Part shown: positions 43,803-51,783 of the stretch, piece by piece
How positions within the stretch are numbered: the first letter of the stretch is position 1
Layout of the letters: the number at the start of each line of letters is the position of its first letter
The notes under the pieces: model-generated
Seen by the model: only the letters and a program-made list of their open reading frames with translations
Told to the model about the DNA's origin: nothing
Databases searched by the model: none
Program-made: the position numbers and the translations under genes
Source: Alistipes provencensis
GTDB taxonomy: Bacteria > Bacteroidota > Bacteroidia > Bacteroidales > Rikenellaceae
Reading direction: 5' to 3'
DNA: 64,000 nt
NCBI RefSeq assembly: GCF_900083545.1
Contig: NZ_LT559262.1
Location: 1,030,397 to 1,094,396 of the forward strand

Positions 43803-44459
43803 TCAGATTTTTTCGCCGTAGGCCAAATCCCCCGCATCGCCGATACCGGGAACGATGTAGGCCCGCGAGGTCAACTCCTCGTCGACAACCGCCGTCCAGA
43901 TGGTCGTGGTCTTGCGCGGCATGTTCTTCATCGCGTAGTCGATACCCTGTTCGCTGGCGACGACCGCCGCGACATGGGTATAGGCGGGAGTGCCGCCCCG
44001 CTCGCACAACGCATTGTAGGTCAGCACGAGCGACGATCCCGTGGCCAGCATCGGGTCGACCAGCAACAGCGTCTTGCCCTCCAGACTGCCGCACGAAATG
44101 TACTCGACCTTCACGGTGAACTTGCCGTCCTTGGTGCTCTTGCGGTAGGCCGACACGAAGGCATTCTGGGCATCGTCGAAGTAGTTCAGAAACCCTTGAT
44201 GGTAGGGAAGCCCCGCGCGGAGAATCGTCGCCACGACCAACTGGTCGTCGATCATCTCGACGGTGGCTTCGCCCAGCGGCGTCTCGACCACACACGGTTT
44301 GTAGTTGAGCGCCTTCGAAATCTCGTAGGCCGTGATCTCCCCGATACGCTCCATGTTGCGGCGGAAGCGCATCGAGTCCTTCTGAATCTGTTTGTCACGG
44401 ATCTGGGCGATGAATTTGTTGAGAACCGTGTTCTGCTCGGAGAGGATATGCAACGTCAT
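43803..44459 (-). CDS. upp: Uracil phosphoribosyltransferase
   Basis: 218 residues. The PRPP-binding loop LLLVDPMLATGSS, the region KDSMRFRRNMERIGEI and the C-terminal YIVPGIGDAGDLAYG are characteristic. It salvages uracil to UMP. ATG 44459 gives the family N-terminus; a TTG at 44486 overlapping the hflX stop is possible. Directly after its stop lies a family-2 repeat. Confidence 0.92.
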   Translation of the reverse strand: MTLHILSEQNTVLNKFIAQIRDKQIQKDSMRFRRNMERIGEITAYEISKALNYKPCVVETPLGEATVEMIDDQLVVATILRAGLPYHQGFLNYFDDAQNAFVSAYRKSTKDGKFTVKVEYISCGSLEGKTLLLVDPMLATGSSLVLTYNALCERGGTPAYTHVAAVVASEQGIDYAMKNMPRKTTTIWTAVVDEELTSRAYIVPGIGDAGDLAYGEKI

Positions 44460-44482
44460 AAATTGAAGGGAAGATTTGGTTG

Positions 44483-45718
44483 TCAATAGAGGAAATTGTT
44501 GAACGGATAGCGCCCGGCATGGATCTCACGCACCATGCCGTAGAGGTCCGCACGGAATTTTTCGAGGTTGGCCTTCGTCCGCGCCGAGAGGAAGATGCAA
44601 GGCGTATTGGCCCGTGCGATCCAGCTCTGTTTCAGTTCGTCGAGCGAACGGTTCTCGCGCGTCGGGGGTGTCAGGTCGTCCTCGTCCTTTTCAACATAGG
44701 TATAGGCGTCGACCTTGTTGAAGACCAGATAGACGGGTTTTTCGCCCGCGCCGATCTCCTGCAGGGTCTGTTTCACCACGTCGATCTGCTCCTCGAACTG
44801 CGGATGCGAGATGTCCACCACATGCACCAGCAGATCGGCTTCGCGAACCTCATCCAGCGTCGATTTGAACGACTCGATCAGCTCCGTGGGGAGTTTTCGG
44901 ATAAATCCCACGGTATCCGACAGCAGGAAAGGCAGATTGTCGAAGACCACCTTGCGGACCGTGGTGTCCAGCGTGGCGAAAAGTTTGTTCTCGGCAAAGA
45001 CCTCGCTCTTGGAGATGAGGTTCATCAACGTCGATTTGCCCACGTTGGTATAGCCCACCAAGGCTACGCGGACCATCGCGCCGCGGTTCGAACGCTGCAC
45101 GGCCATCTGACGGTCGATCTTCTTCAGGTCCTCCTTCAGTTTGGAGATGCGGTTGCGGATGATACGCCGGTCGGTCTCGATCTCACGCTCACCGGCACCG
45201 CCGCGGGTACTCGTGCCGCCCCGCTGGCGTTCGAGGTGGGTCCACATACCCGACAGCCGGGGCAACATGTATTCGTAATTGGCCAACTGCACCTGCGTCT
45301 TGGCATAGGCCGTCTGTGCCCGGGACATGAAGATGTCGAGAATCAGACGCGTACGGTCCAGCAGGCGGCAGGGCATCTCCTTCTCGATGTTGCGCGTCTG
45401 CGAGGGGCTCAGTTCGTCGTCGAAGATCACCACGTCGATCTCGTTTTCCCGGCAATATCCGGCGATCTCCTCCAGTTTGCCCGGACCCACATAAATACGC
45501 GACGAAGGCTGCGGCAGCCGCTGGGTGAAGCGTTTCACCGAGCGGATGTCGGCCGTCTCGGCCAGAAACTCCAGTTCGTCGAGGAACTCCTCGGCCTGAC
45601 GCGGATCCTGATTGTCACGGATGACCGAGACCAGCACGGCACGTTCGCGGTCGTCGGCCGGCACCGAAACATCCGCCACGGGGTTATTTTTGTTCTCTTC
45701 CAAAATTGTCTTTACCAT
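44483..45718 (-). CDS. hflX: Ribosome-associated GTPase
   Basis: 411 residues. The N-terminal HflX domain (YVGPGKLEEI, LSPSQTRNIE, DRTRLILDIF) and the glycine-rich linker (RQRGGTSTRGGAGERE) precede a G domain with GYTNVGKST, DTVGFIRKLP and NKVD. HflX splits stalled 70S ribosomes. A CATCGTG/CACGATG inverted repeat lies in its leader at 45737-45757. Probably co-transcribed with upp (23 bases apart). Confidence 0.95.
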   Translation of the reverse strand: MVKTILEENKNNPVADVSVPADDRERAVLVSVIRDNQDPRQAEEFLDELEFLAETADIRSVKRFTQRLPQPSSRIYVGPGKLEEIAGYCRENEIDVVIFDDELSPSQTRNIEKEMPCRLLDRTRLILDIFMSRAQTAYAKTQVQLANYEYMLPRLSGMWTHLERQRGGTSTRGGAGEREIETDRRIIRNRISKLKEDLKKIDRQMAVQRSNRGAMVRVALVGYTNVGKSTLMNLISKSEVFAENKLFATLDTTVRKVVFDNLPFLLSDTVGFIRKLPTELIESFKSTLDEVREADLLVHVVDISHPQFEEQIDVVKQTLQEIGAGEKPVYLVFNKVDAYTYVEKDEDDLTPPTRENRSLDELKQSWIARANTPCIFLSARTKANLEKFRADLYGMVREIHAGRYPFNNFLY

Positions 45719-45736
45719 TTAAATCCGTTTCTCTGT

Positions 45737-45757
45737 CATCGTGCTGCAAACACGATG
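45737..45757. promoter_or_regulatory. Inverted repeat in the hflX leader
   Basis: Perfect 7-base arms CATCGTG and CACGATG with a 7-base spacer, 19 bases before ATG 45718. It could be an operator or a leader hairpin. Confidence 0.3.
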
Positions 45758-45766
45758 CTACAAATA

Positions 45767-45795
45767 AGGGTATCCGCCCGAAAGCAGGATACCCT
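45767..45795 (-). terminator. Terminator after the downstream tonB gene
   Basis: Stem AGGGTATCC/GGATACCCT with an 11-base loop, 22 bases after the stop at 45817. The 3' side reads TATTTG, a weak U-tract. Confidence 0.65.
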
Positions 45796-45816
45796 CAAAA
45801 AGTTGAGCCATACGCC

Positions 45817-46494
45817 TCAATTCTGCACGCGAAAATCGACCGGCAGGGTGAATCTCACACGCACCGTCTGGTTCCGCTGCTTGCCGGGGCTCCATTTCGG
45901 CGATTTGTTCAGCACGCGGACCGCCTCTTCGGCCAGCGAGCGGTCGGGGGCCTGCAACACCTCGATGTTGGTCAGGCGTCCGTCCTTGTCGATCACGAAC
46001 GACAGGACCACGCGGCCCTGAATGTTGTTCTCAAGGGCGATCTGCGGGAATTTCACGTTCTGCATCACCCACGCCCGGAAGGTCTCGATACTGCCGTTCA
46101 TAAATGCCGGCATCGTTTCGGCCACCAGAAAAACCTCGTCGTCAACGATCGGTTCGGGTTCCACAGGAACCAGTTCGATCGGGGTATGCTCGTCGAATTC
46201 CTCAAACGGGATATCCGTCTGAATCTTCCGGTCGTTCCGGACGATCTGGATCACATCCCCAATGGGTTTGACCTCGACCTTTCGGACCGCCTCACGGGGT
46301 TTCTCGCGGGTGATTTCGGTCATCTGCACATCGACGACCGGCGCATAGGCCAGACTACGCTGCTCGATCCGGTACTCTTTCGGCGTATAAGCAAAGGCAG
46401 CAACCACAAAAACCAGTGCCACTACCAAGCCGATCTCCAACAGGAGGCCCCGCTTATTCCCGAGGTCCGCCTTGAATGATTTTTTAGTCTCCAT
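45817..46494 (-). CDS. TonB-family energy transducer (paralogue 1)
   Basis: 225 residues. A cytoplasmic N-terminus and one membrane helix (GLLLEIGLVVALVFVVAAFAY) precede a short periplasmic linker and the TonB C-terminal domain (NIQGRVVLSFVIDKDGRLTN, SPKWSPGKQRNQTVRVRFTL). It transmits proton-motive force to outer-membrane TonB-dependent transporters. Closely similar to the gene upstream, so the pair is a tandem duplication. No ExbB/ExbD genes are adjacent. Confidence 0.9.
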   Translation of the reverse strand: METKKSFKADLGNKRGLLLEIGLVVALVFVVAAFAYTPKEYRIEQRSLAYAPVVDVQMTEITREKPREAVRKVEVKPIGDVIQIVRNDRKIQTDIPFEEFDEHTPIELVPVEPEPIVDDEVFLVAETMPAFMNGSIETFRAWVMQNVKFPQIALENNIQGRVVLSFVIDKDGRLTNIEVLQAPDRSLAEEAVRVLNKSPKWSPGKQRNQTVRVRFTLPVDFRVQN

Positions 46495-46547
46495 ATCAAT
46501 CAGATTTAGGGGTTGGTACGCGAATCGGTGCAGCCTATTTAAAAACG

Positions 46548-46576
46548 AAATTCCACCCGGCTGCCGGGCGGAATTT
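46548..46576 (-). terminator. Terminator between the two tonB genes
   Basis: Stem AAATTCCGCCCGG with one mismatch, followed on the minus strand by CGTTTTTAAA. It suggests that the downstream tonB copy needs its own promoter or read-through. Confidence 0.8.
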
Positions 46577-46593
46577 ACGATCTCCCGACGGGA

Positions 46594-47277
46594 TTAGTTC
46601 TGTACGCGGAAGTCTACCGGAAGGGTGTACTTGACGCGCACCACCTGGTTACGCTGCTTGCCCGGGCTCCACTTCGGCGACTTGCTCAGCACGCGGATGG
46701 CCTCCTCGGAGAGCGAGCGGTCGGGGGTCTGCAACACCTGAATGTTGGTCAGACGGCCGTCCTTCTCGATCACGAACGACAGGACCACGCGGCCCTGAAT
46801 GCCGTTCTCGAGGGCGATCTGCGGGAACTTCACATTCTGCTGCACCCAGTTGCGGAACGTATTGAGGTCGCCGCCCTGAAACGAGGGCATCGTCTCGGCG
46901 ATCAGGAACGGCTGGTCGTCCTCGATGGTCTCCTCGGCCACCTCGACCTGCTGGATCACCTCGGTATTCTCGTCGAACTCGGCGAAGTCGACCTCGGTGG
47001 TGATCTTCGTGTCGTTGGTCACGACCTGCAGCAGGTCGGTGATCACCTTCAGCTCCACCTTACGGGGAGCCTCGGGCGGCTTCTGGTCCTGACGGGTGAT
47101 CTCGGTGATCTCCTCTTCGACGATGGCCGCCTGCAGGTCGACTTTTTCAATTCGGTGCTCCTTCGGCGTATACGCGAAAGCCCCGATCACAAGACCGAGT
47201 GCAATGACCAGACCGATTTCGAGCAGAAGACCCCGCTTGTTCTGAAGGTCCGCTTTGGGTGATTTCTTGATTTCCAT
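46594..47277 (-). CDS. TonB-family energy transducer (paralogue 2)
   Basis: 227 residues with the same plan as its neighbour: KSPKADLQNKRGLLLEIGL before one membrane helix, an acidic linker (EEEITEITRQDQKPPEAPRK) and the C-terminal domain NGIQGRVVLSFVIEKDGRL to VKYTLPVDFRVQN. The C-terminal domains of the two copies are nearly identical while the linkers differ, which would fit service to different receptor sets. First gene of the minus-strand block. Confidence 0.9.
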   Translation of the reverse strand: MEIKKSPKADLQNKRGLLLEIGLVIALGLVIGAFAYTPKEHRIEKVDLQAAIVEEEITEITRQDQKPPEAPRKVELKVITDLLQVVTNDTKITTEVDFAEFDENTEVIQQVEVAEETIEDDQPFLIAETMPSFQGGDLNTFRNWVQQNVKFPQIALENGIQGRVVLSFVIEKDGRLTNIQVLQTPDRSLSEEAIRVLSKSPKWSPGKQRNQVVRVKYTLPVDFRVQN

Positions 47278-47335
47278 CTATTATAAAATTTTTTAATTGT
47301 TCGGGTATAAGCGCGCATGGGCACGCTATGCACCA

Positions 47336-47343
47336 CAAATATA
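47336..47343 (-). promoter_or_regulatory. Candidate -7 element of the tonB pair
   Basis: TATATTTG on the minus strand matches TAnnTTTG, 58 bases before ATG 47277. The -33 spacing is not ideal. Confidence 0.35.
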
Positions 47344-47396
47344 TGGATAAAAATTCAAAAATGCACGACCGGGTGCAAAAATCTTCGTTTTTTGCC

Positions 47397-47404
47397 TACT
47401 TTTG
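47397..47404 (+). promoter_or_regulatory. -7 element of rlmN
   Basis: TACTTTTG matches TAnnTTTG, 30 bases before ATG 47435. It makes the in-frame upstream start at 47402 unlikely. Confidence 0.5.
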
Positions 47405-47434
47405 TGGGGTAAAAGAGCTCTGAAAACGGTAAAA

Positions 47435-48463
47435 ATGGCTGAACGCGAAACATTATACGGCAAAACGCCCGAGGAACTCGCCGCCCTGTGCAGCGGGTTG
47501 GGAATGCCGCGTTTCGCCGCGCGGCAGATCGCCCGCTGGCTCTATGTCCGCCATACGGAGGACCCGCTGCTGATGACCGACATCGCCGCCGCACACCGCC
47601 AGCGGCTCGCCGATGCGTTCGCCCCGGCGCTGAGCGCCCCGGAGCGGGTCACGGAATCGGCCGACGGCACCAAAAAATACCTGTTCCGCATCTCCGGAGG
47701 GCATTTCATCGAGTCGGCCTACATCCCCGACGGCGAGCGGGCCACGCTCTGCGTCTCGTCGCAGGCCGGATGCCGCATGGGCTGCCGGTTCTGCGCCACG
47801 GGGCGGCAGGGGCTCCAGCGGTCGCTCACGGCGGCCGAAATCCTCAACCAGATCGTCTCGCTGCCCGAACGCGACAAGCTCACCAACGTCGTTTTCACGG
47901 GCATGGGAGAGCCGCTCGACAACACCGGCGAGGTGTTGCGGGCGCTCGAAATCCTCACCGCCGAGTGGGGTTTCGGCTGGTCGCCGACGCGCATCACCCT
48001 CTCCACGGCAGGCGTCGTGCCCGAACTCAGACGGTTCCTCGACGCCACGAAGGTCCACCTCGCGGTGAGCCTCCACAACCCTTTCCACGAGGAGCGGGCC
48101 GAAATCATGCCCGTCGAACGGGCGTGGCCCATTGCCGAAGTCGCCGCGATCCTGCGCGAATACGACTTCACCCACCAGCGGCGGGTATCGTTCGAATACA
48201 TCGTGATGAGCGGACTGAACGACTCGCCGCGCCACATCCGCGAACTGACGCGGCTGCTGAACGGCATCAAATGCCGCATCAACCTGATCCGCTTCCACAA
48301 GATTCCCGATTCGCCCTATTTCTCGCCGGACGATGCGGCGATGGTCCGTTTCCGCGACGCGCTGACGGCCCGGGGCATTCAGACCACCATCCGCGCCTCA
48401 CGGGGCGAGGATATTCAGGCAGCCTGCGGCCTATTAAGCACCCGGCAAAAAGCCGAACTCTAA
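47435..48463 (+). CDS. rlmN: 23S rRNA A2503/tRNA A37 C2-methyltransferase
   Basis: 342 residues, radical-SAM enzyme. The cluster motif CRMGCRFCATG (Cx3Cx2C), the early TLCVSSQAG, VVFTGMGEPLDN and the C-terminal catalytic cysteine in QAACGLLS are all present. It methylates adenosine in 23S rRNA and some tRNAs, improving accuracy of translation. Ends at a hairpin terminator. Confidence 0.95.
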   Translation: MAERETLYGKTPEELAALCSGLGMPRFAARQIARWLYVRHTEDPLLMTDIAAAHRQRLADAFAPALSAPERVTESADGTKKYLFRISGGHFIESAYIPDGERATLCVSSQAGCRMGCRFCATGRQGLQRSLTAAEILNQIVSLPERDKLTNVVFTGMGEPLDNTGEVLRALEILTAEWGFGWSPTRITLSTAGVVPELRRFLDATKVHLAVSLHNPFHEERAEIMPVERAWPIAEVAAILREYDFTHQRRVSFEYIVMSGLNDSPRHIRELTRLLNGIKCRINLIRFHKIPDSPYFSPDDAAMVRFRDALTARGIQTTIRASRGEDIQAACGLLSTRQKAEL

Positions 48464-48467
48464 GCGC

Positions 48468-48489
48468 ACCCGGCTGAAAGCCGGGTTTT
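48468..48489 (+). terminator. Terminator of rlmN
   Basis: Stem ACCCGGCT/AGCCGGGT with a GAA loop and a TTTT tail, five bases past the stop. Confidence 0.85.
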
Positions 48490-48547
48490 AGGGGCGAGAG
48501 AGCCTTATTACGCTATTGAACCCATTCTGCGCCGCTACCCCATAAAA

Positions 48548-48564
48548 GCCATTTCTTAAATGGC
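48548..48564 (-). repeat. Structured hairpin, family 3, copy 1
   Basis: GCCATTT, CTT loop, AAATGGC. The flanks AAAA before and CGG after match the hairpin at 58062-58082, where A-T becomes C-G in the stem. On the minus strand it reads as a terminator with a TTTTATGG tail, yet no minus-strand gene ends here. Confidence 0.5.
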
Positions 48565-48605
48565 CGGTGCGGTTTTTGCAGCCCGAATTATAAAATACGC
48601 TCGTT

Positions 48606-49034
48606 ATGAAAAAACTGTTTTTAATCCTCCTGCTGGCACTCTGCGCGGGCGCCGTGCAGGCTCAGGTGAAGTTCGAGACCAAATCAACGGACGCCGTGCG
48701 CGAAATGGCCGTCAAGCAGGGAAAGCTGGTATTCATCGACCTCTATGCCGACTGGTGTCCCCCGTGCCGGATGATGGAGCGGGAGGTCTTTTCGCGCAAG
48801 GACGTGGGTGAATTCATGGACCAGCGGTTCGTGGCCGCCAAATACAACACCGACAAGCCCACGGGCCGCGAACTGCTGAAGAAATACGGCAGCGGCTCGA
48901 TTCCGCTCTACCTCGTGTTCAACACCCGAGGCGAACTGCTGGGCCGCATCACGGGCGCCGCCGATGCCGAGACCTTCATGGACAATCTCCGCACGATCAT
49001 CGCCCGGCAGAAGCCGCTTAAAAAGCAGCCTTAA
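48606..49034 (+). CDS. Exported thioredoxin-like protein
   Basis: 142 residues with a signal peptide (MKKLFLILLLALCAGAVQAQ) and a thioredoxin fold with the active site YADWCPPCRMME. The cis-proline loop is SGSIPLYLVF. CPPC is common in DsbD-type and other periplasmic reductases, so it may keep periplasmic thiols reduced. The gene stands alone between rlmN and the convergent rsmG. Confidence 0.85.
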   Translation: MKKLFLILLLALCAGAVQAQVKFETKSTDAVREMAVKQGKLVFIDLYADWCPPCRMMEREVFSRKDVGEFMDQRFVAAKYNTDKPTGRELLKKYGSGSIPLYLVFNTRGELLGRITGAADAETFMDNLRTIIARQKPLKKQP

Positions 49035-49073
49035 GGGCGACGGAGGGAGGTTATGACGGTGGAGAACTCCGCT

Positions 49074-49197
49074 GTTTTTGATTATCCCGGAGCAGGTTTC
49101 GGGCTTCGCGAAGCAGGGCAAGGCAGGAGCATACTTGACGTATGTGACTGTCTTGGCATGCAAGGGAAGTGCGAAAGATGCCCGGTAGAATCGGAAA
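49074..49197 (-). repeat. Structured intergenic repeat, family 2, copy A
   Basis: It begins directly after the rsmG stop on the minus strand. It shares conserved blocks with 43680-43802 (TTTCGCAC, TCCCTTGC, GCCCGAAAC, AATCAAAAA). The centre folds as CAAG, A bulge, CAG, TCA, CATAC, loop GTCAA and matching 3' arms, with arms different in sequence from copy B. Confidence 0.75.
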
Positions 49198-49818
49198 CTA
49201 CCTCGGAGTATAGACCACTTTCTTGGTCTCGAAGAAATCCTCTTCGAAGAAGCGCGGGATGTCGTAGAGGTACCACCGACGGCCGGTGAGGGCCAGTTCC
49301 TCGGCCAGATCGCCGCCCTTGAGGTAGAGGATGCCGTTCGGCAGCGAGCCATTCTCTCCCCGCTCGATCAGGGGCCAGACCCACTTCACAAACTCCGGCA
49401 TGGCCGTCACGGCCCGCGAAACGACGTAGTCGAAACGCTCCTTCAGGGTCTCGACCCGCACGCAGCGGGGCGTGAGGTTTTCGAGCCCGAGGCTCGCCGC
49501 GACCCCTTCGACCACGGTTATCTTCTTGCGGATCGAACCCGCGGCGGTGAAAGGCGCCCGGGGGAAGAGGATCGCCAGCGGCCCCGACGGAAACCCCCCG
49601 CCGCACCCCACGTCGAGGATGCGCGCGCCGTCGCCGAACGTGCAGACCTTGGCGATGGCCAGCGAGTGCAGCACATGGCGCAGGTAGAGCTGGTCGAAAT
49701 CCTTGCGCGAGACGACGTTGATCTTCGCGTTCCACTCGGCGTAAAGGTCGTACAGCGCCGCAAACCGCTCGCGCTGCAAATCGGTAAGGTCCGGAAAATA
49801 TTTCTCGATCAATTCCAT
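49198..49818 (-). CDS. rsmG: 16S rRNA G527 N7-methyltransferase
   Basis: 206 residues. N-terminal helical part (ERFAALYDLYAEWNAKINVVSRKD), then the SAM-binding ILDVGCGGGFPSGPLAILFP and VVSRAVTAMPEFVKW. It methylates 16S rRNA in the small subunit. Four bases separate it from the sigma factor gene upstream, so it is the last gene of a GT2-sigma-rsmG operon. Confidence 0.95.
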   Translation of the reverse strand: MELIEKYFPDLTDLQRERFAALYDLYAEWNAKINVVSRKDFDQLYLRHVLHSLAIAKVCTFGDGARILDVGCGGGFPSGPLAILFPRAPFTAAGSIRKKITVVEGVAASLGLENLTPRCVRVETLKERFDYVVSRAVTAMPEFVKWVWPLIERGENGSLPNGILYLKGGDLAEELALTGRRWYLYDIPRFFEEDFFETKKVVYTPR

Positions 49819-49822
49819 GGAA

Positions 49823-50386
49823 TCATTTGTTTTCGCCCGCGGCGATCAGTCGGCACATCTGCTCCCGGGCACGGTGTATCTGGGTTTTGACTGTCCCCAG
49901 CGGCAGCGAGAGCTTCGCGGCGATCTCTTCGTAGGAGTACTCCTCGAAGAAACGCATCAGGATCAGTTGCCGGTAGCGGGGCGCCAGCCGGTCGAGGTAC
50001 TGCTCGATCTGCGACCGCTGCTGGAGGTTGATGACGCTCTCCTCGGGGGTCGGGGCGCTCGAGGCCGGGGCATAGAAGCGGTCGTCGATCGACAGGTCGT
50101 CCTGACGACGGCGCACGAAGTCGATGAACGTATTGCGGGCGATGGTGTAGACCCACTGCCCGAACGTATAGTCGGCGCTGTAACGGTGAATGTTGATATA
50201 GACCTTGATAAAGGTCTCCTGCAACAGGTCGTCGGCGTCGTTCGCACCGCCCAGCCGCTGCACGAACAGCCGGTGGATGGCGTCGCGGTAACGGTTGAAG
50301 AGGTATTCGAAAGCGGTATTGTCCCCCTTGAGCACCCGGTCGACCAGCTCCCGGTCATCGGCTACGATATAGTCGGCTATCTCCAT
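49823..50386 (-). CDS. ECF-type RNA polymerase sigma factor
   Basis: 187 residues. Region 2 (FEYLFNRYRDAIHRLFVQRL, DADDLLQETFIKVY, FGQWVYTIARNTFIDFVRR) and region 4 (RQLILMRFFEEYSYEEIAAK, GTVKTQIHRAREQM) are complete. No anti-sigma gene is next to it. It overlaps the glycosyltransferase gene upstream by 10 bases and precedes rsmG, an arrangement that hints at a constitutive or growth-linked sigma rather than a FecI-type system. Confidence 0.92.
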   Translation of the reverse strand: MEIADYIVADDRELVDRVLKGDNTAFEYLFNRYRDAIHRLFVQRLGGANDADDLLQETFIKVYINIHRYSADYTFGQWVYTIARNTFIDFVRRRQDDLSIDDRFYAPASSAPTPEESVINLQQRSQIEQYLDRLAPRYRQLILMRFFEEYSYEEIAAKLSLPLGTVKTQIHRAREQMCRLIAAGENK

Positions 50387-51531
50387 ACGCGGTCGTCACG
50401 GCGGAGCAGCATGACCCACAGCACCGCGGCCCACAGCGGACTCAGCAGGTCGTAAATGAAATAGCGGCCCATGATCCCACTCTCACCCAGCCGCCGGGCG
50501 ACGCGCCGCACCTCGAGAGCCACGGCAACGTAACGGACGGCCACCAGCGCCAGCGCTGCGATCTTGTACTCCAAAGGCATCACCGCCAAGGCACAGATCA
50601 CCGTGGCGAAGAAAAGCACCCGCGACCAAAGCTCCCAGCCGACGTAGGTGCGCACCGCCTGCGGATAGAAGCGGAACGCCGAGCCGTAATAACGCAACTG
50701 GCTCATCCACCAGCCCATGCCGCCCCACGTCTTTTCGCGCAGCGTGGCGCGCGGCGAGAGGATGACGCTCACGTTGTCGCGGGTCATGACCCGCTGCATG
50801 AACAGGTCGTCCTCGCCGATGTTCATATTGAGGTGGCTGAAGCCGTTGGCCCCGAAGTAGATGCGTTTGGTGAATCCGTAGTTGTGCAGCGTTCCCCGGT
50901 AGGCACGGCGCTGCACGGCACGGGCGATCCACGCGGCGGACTGCATCATCCGCCCGGTGCGCATCAGGTAGTTTGCCAGTCCCTTCCTGCGTTCCACACC
51001 GCAATATCCTACGACAATCTCCCCGCGCATGAAACCCTTGGCCATGAGCGACAGCCAGCGGTCGGTCTGCGGCACGGCGTCGGTCGAGGTGAAGACCATG
51101 CACTCGTAGTGCGCCGACTTGATGCCCACGTTGAGCGCCATCTTGCGCGAGATCGGAAAACGCGGGTCGAGCTGGATCTTCGTCGTGGTGATCTGCGGGA
51201 ACGACTGCTTGAGCCGCGCGAGGTCCTCGTAAAAATCCGAGTCGTGGCCCACATAGACGATCACCACCTCGAAATCGGGGTAGTTCTGGGCCAAGATCAG
51301 CGGCAGGCGCTCCTCGACGAACGAGTAATCCTCGGAAAAGAGGGGCACGACCACCGACACGGGCGGTTCGGTCTCCATCTCCGCCGCACGCCGGTTGTTC
51401 TTGTACCCGGGGATGCGGCCGTAGACGAAAATATAGTAATAGAACTGCACACCGAGCATCAGGAGCATCGACCCCGCGAGGGCCGCCCCTTCCCAGCCGT
51501 AGCATGCCAGAAAATTATCGATGAATTGCAT
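50377..51531 (-). CDS. Membrane-bound GT2 glycosyltransferase
   Basis: 384 residues. An N-terminal helix (AALAGSMLLMLGVQFYYYIF) is followed by a GT-A domain with VSVVVPLFSEDYSFVEERLP, a metal-site-like VFTSTDAVPQ and IGEDDLFMQRVMTRDN, then two to three C-terminal helices. It probably adds sugars to an envelope lipid or glycan. The frame begins at a GTG three codons earlier; ATG 51531 is preferred. The leader ahead of it is strongly folded. Confidence 0.85.
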   Translation of the reverse strand: MQFIDNFLACYGWEGAALAGSMLLMLGVQFYYYIFVYGRIPGYKNNRRAAEMETEPPVSVVVPLFSEDYSFVEERLPLILAQNYPDFEVVIVYVGHDSDFYEDLARLKQSFPQITTTKIQLDPRFPISRKMALNVGIKSAHYECMVFTSTDAVPQTDRWLSLMAKGFMRGEIVVGYCGVERRKGLANYLMRTGRMMQSAAWIARAVQRRAYRGTLHNYGFTKRIYFGANGFSHLNMNIGEDDLFMQRVMTRDNVSVILSPRATLREKTWGGMGWWMSQLRYYGSAFRFYPQAVRTYVGWELWSRVLFFATVICALAVMPLEYKIAALALVAVRYVAVALEVRRVARRLGESGIMGRYFIYDLLSPLWAAVLWVMLLRRDDRVWR

Positions 51532-51533
51532 AT

Positions 51534-51682
51534 CTAACACGGGTCCGACGTAAGAACCCCATTAACCTTTGTTATGTTCGGTACGAACGGCAGGTCCTTA
51601 CGTCGAACCCGCGTTAAGGCGTTTTCAACGCCTCGCCCCATTTTTAAAATCCTCTCTAAATCTCTCCTTTGCAAAGGAGAGA
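51534..51682 (-). promoter_or_regulatory. Structured 5' leader with three hairpins, attC-like base
   Basis: On the minus strand, in transcript order: a 22-base palindrome at 51682-51661 (CTCTCC/GGAGAG), a 7-bp hairpin at 51633-51617 (AGGCGTT arm), and a large hairpin whose 15-bp base pairs 51611-51597 with 51554-51540, fully paired in RNA with one G-U. An inner hairpin GTTCG/CGAAC lies in its loop. The base is flanked by CTAAC and GTTAAG, which recalls integron attC sites. It ends 8 bases before ATG 51531. Confidence 0.65.
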
Positions 51683-51740
51683 CTTGCATCCGTCCGAAAA
51701 ATCCGATTTTAACGAACAAGCGATATTAAGGAAATATGCG

Positions 51741-51748
51741 CAAAGATA
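51741..51748 (-). promoter_or_regulatory. -7 element of the GT2-sigma-rsmG operon
   Basis: TATCTTTG on the minus strand matches TAnnTTTG. It would give a leader of about 200 bases containing all three hairpins. Confidence 0.5.
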
Positions 51749-51761
51749 ACAATATTTTGTG

Positions 51762-51769
51762 TATTTTTG
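51762..51769 (+). promoter_or_regulatory. Candidate -7 element of tgt
   Basis: TATTTTTG matches TAnnTTTG, 14 bases before ATG 51784, and diverges from the minus-strand element at 51741. Confidence 0.45.
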
Positions 51770-51783
51770 CCGAATAGTTGAGT

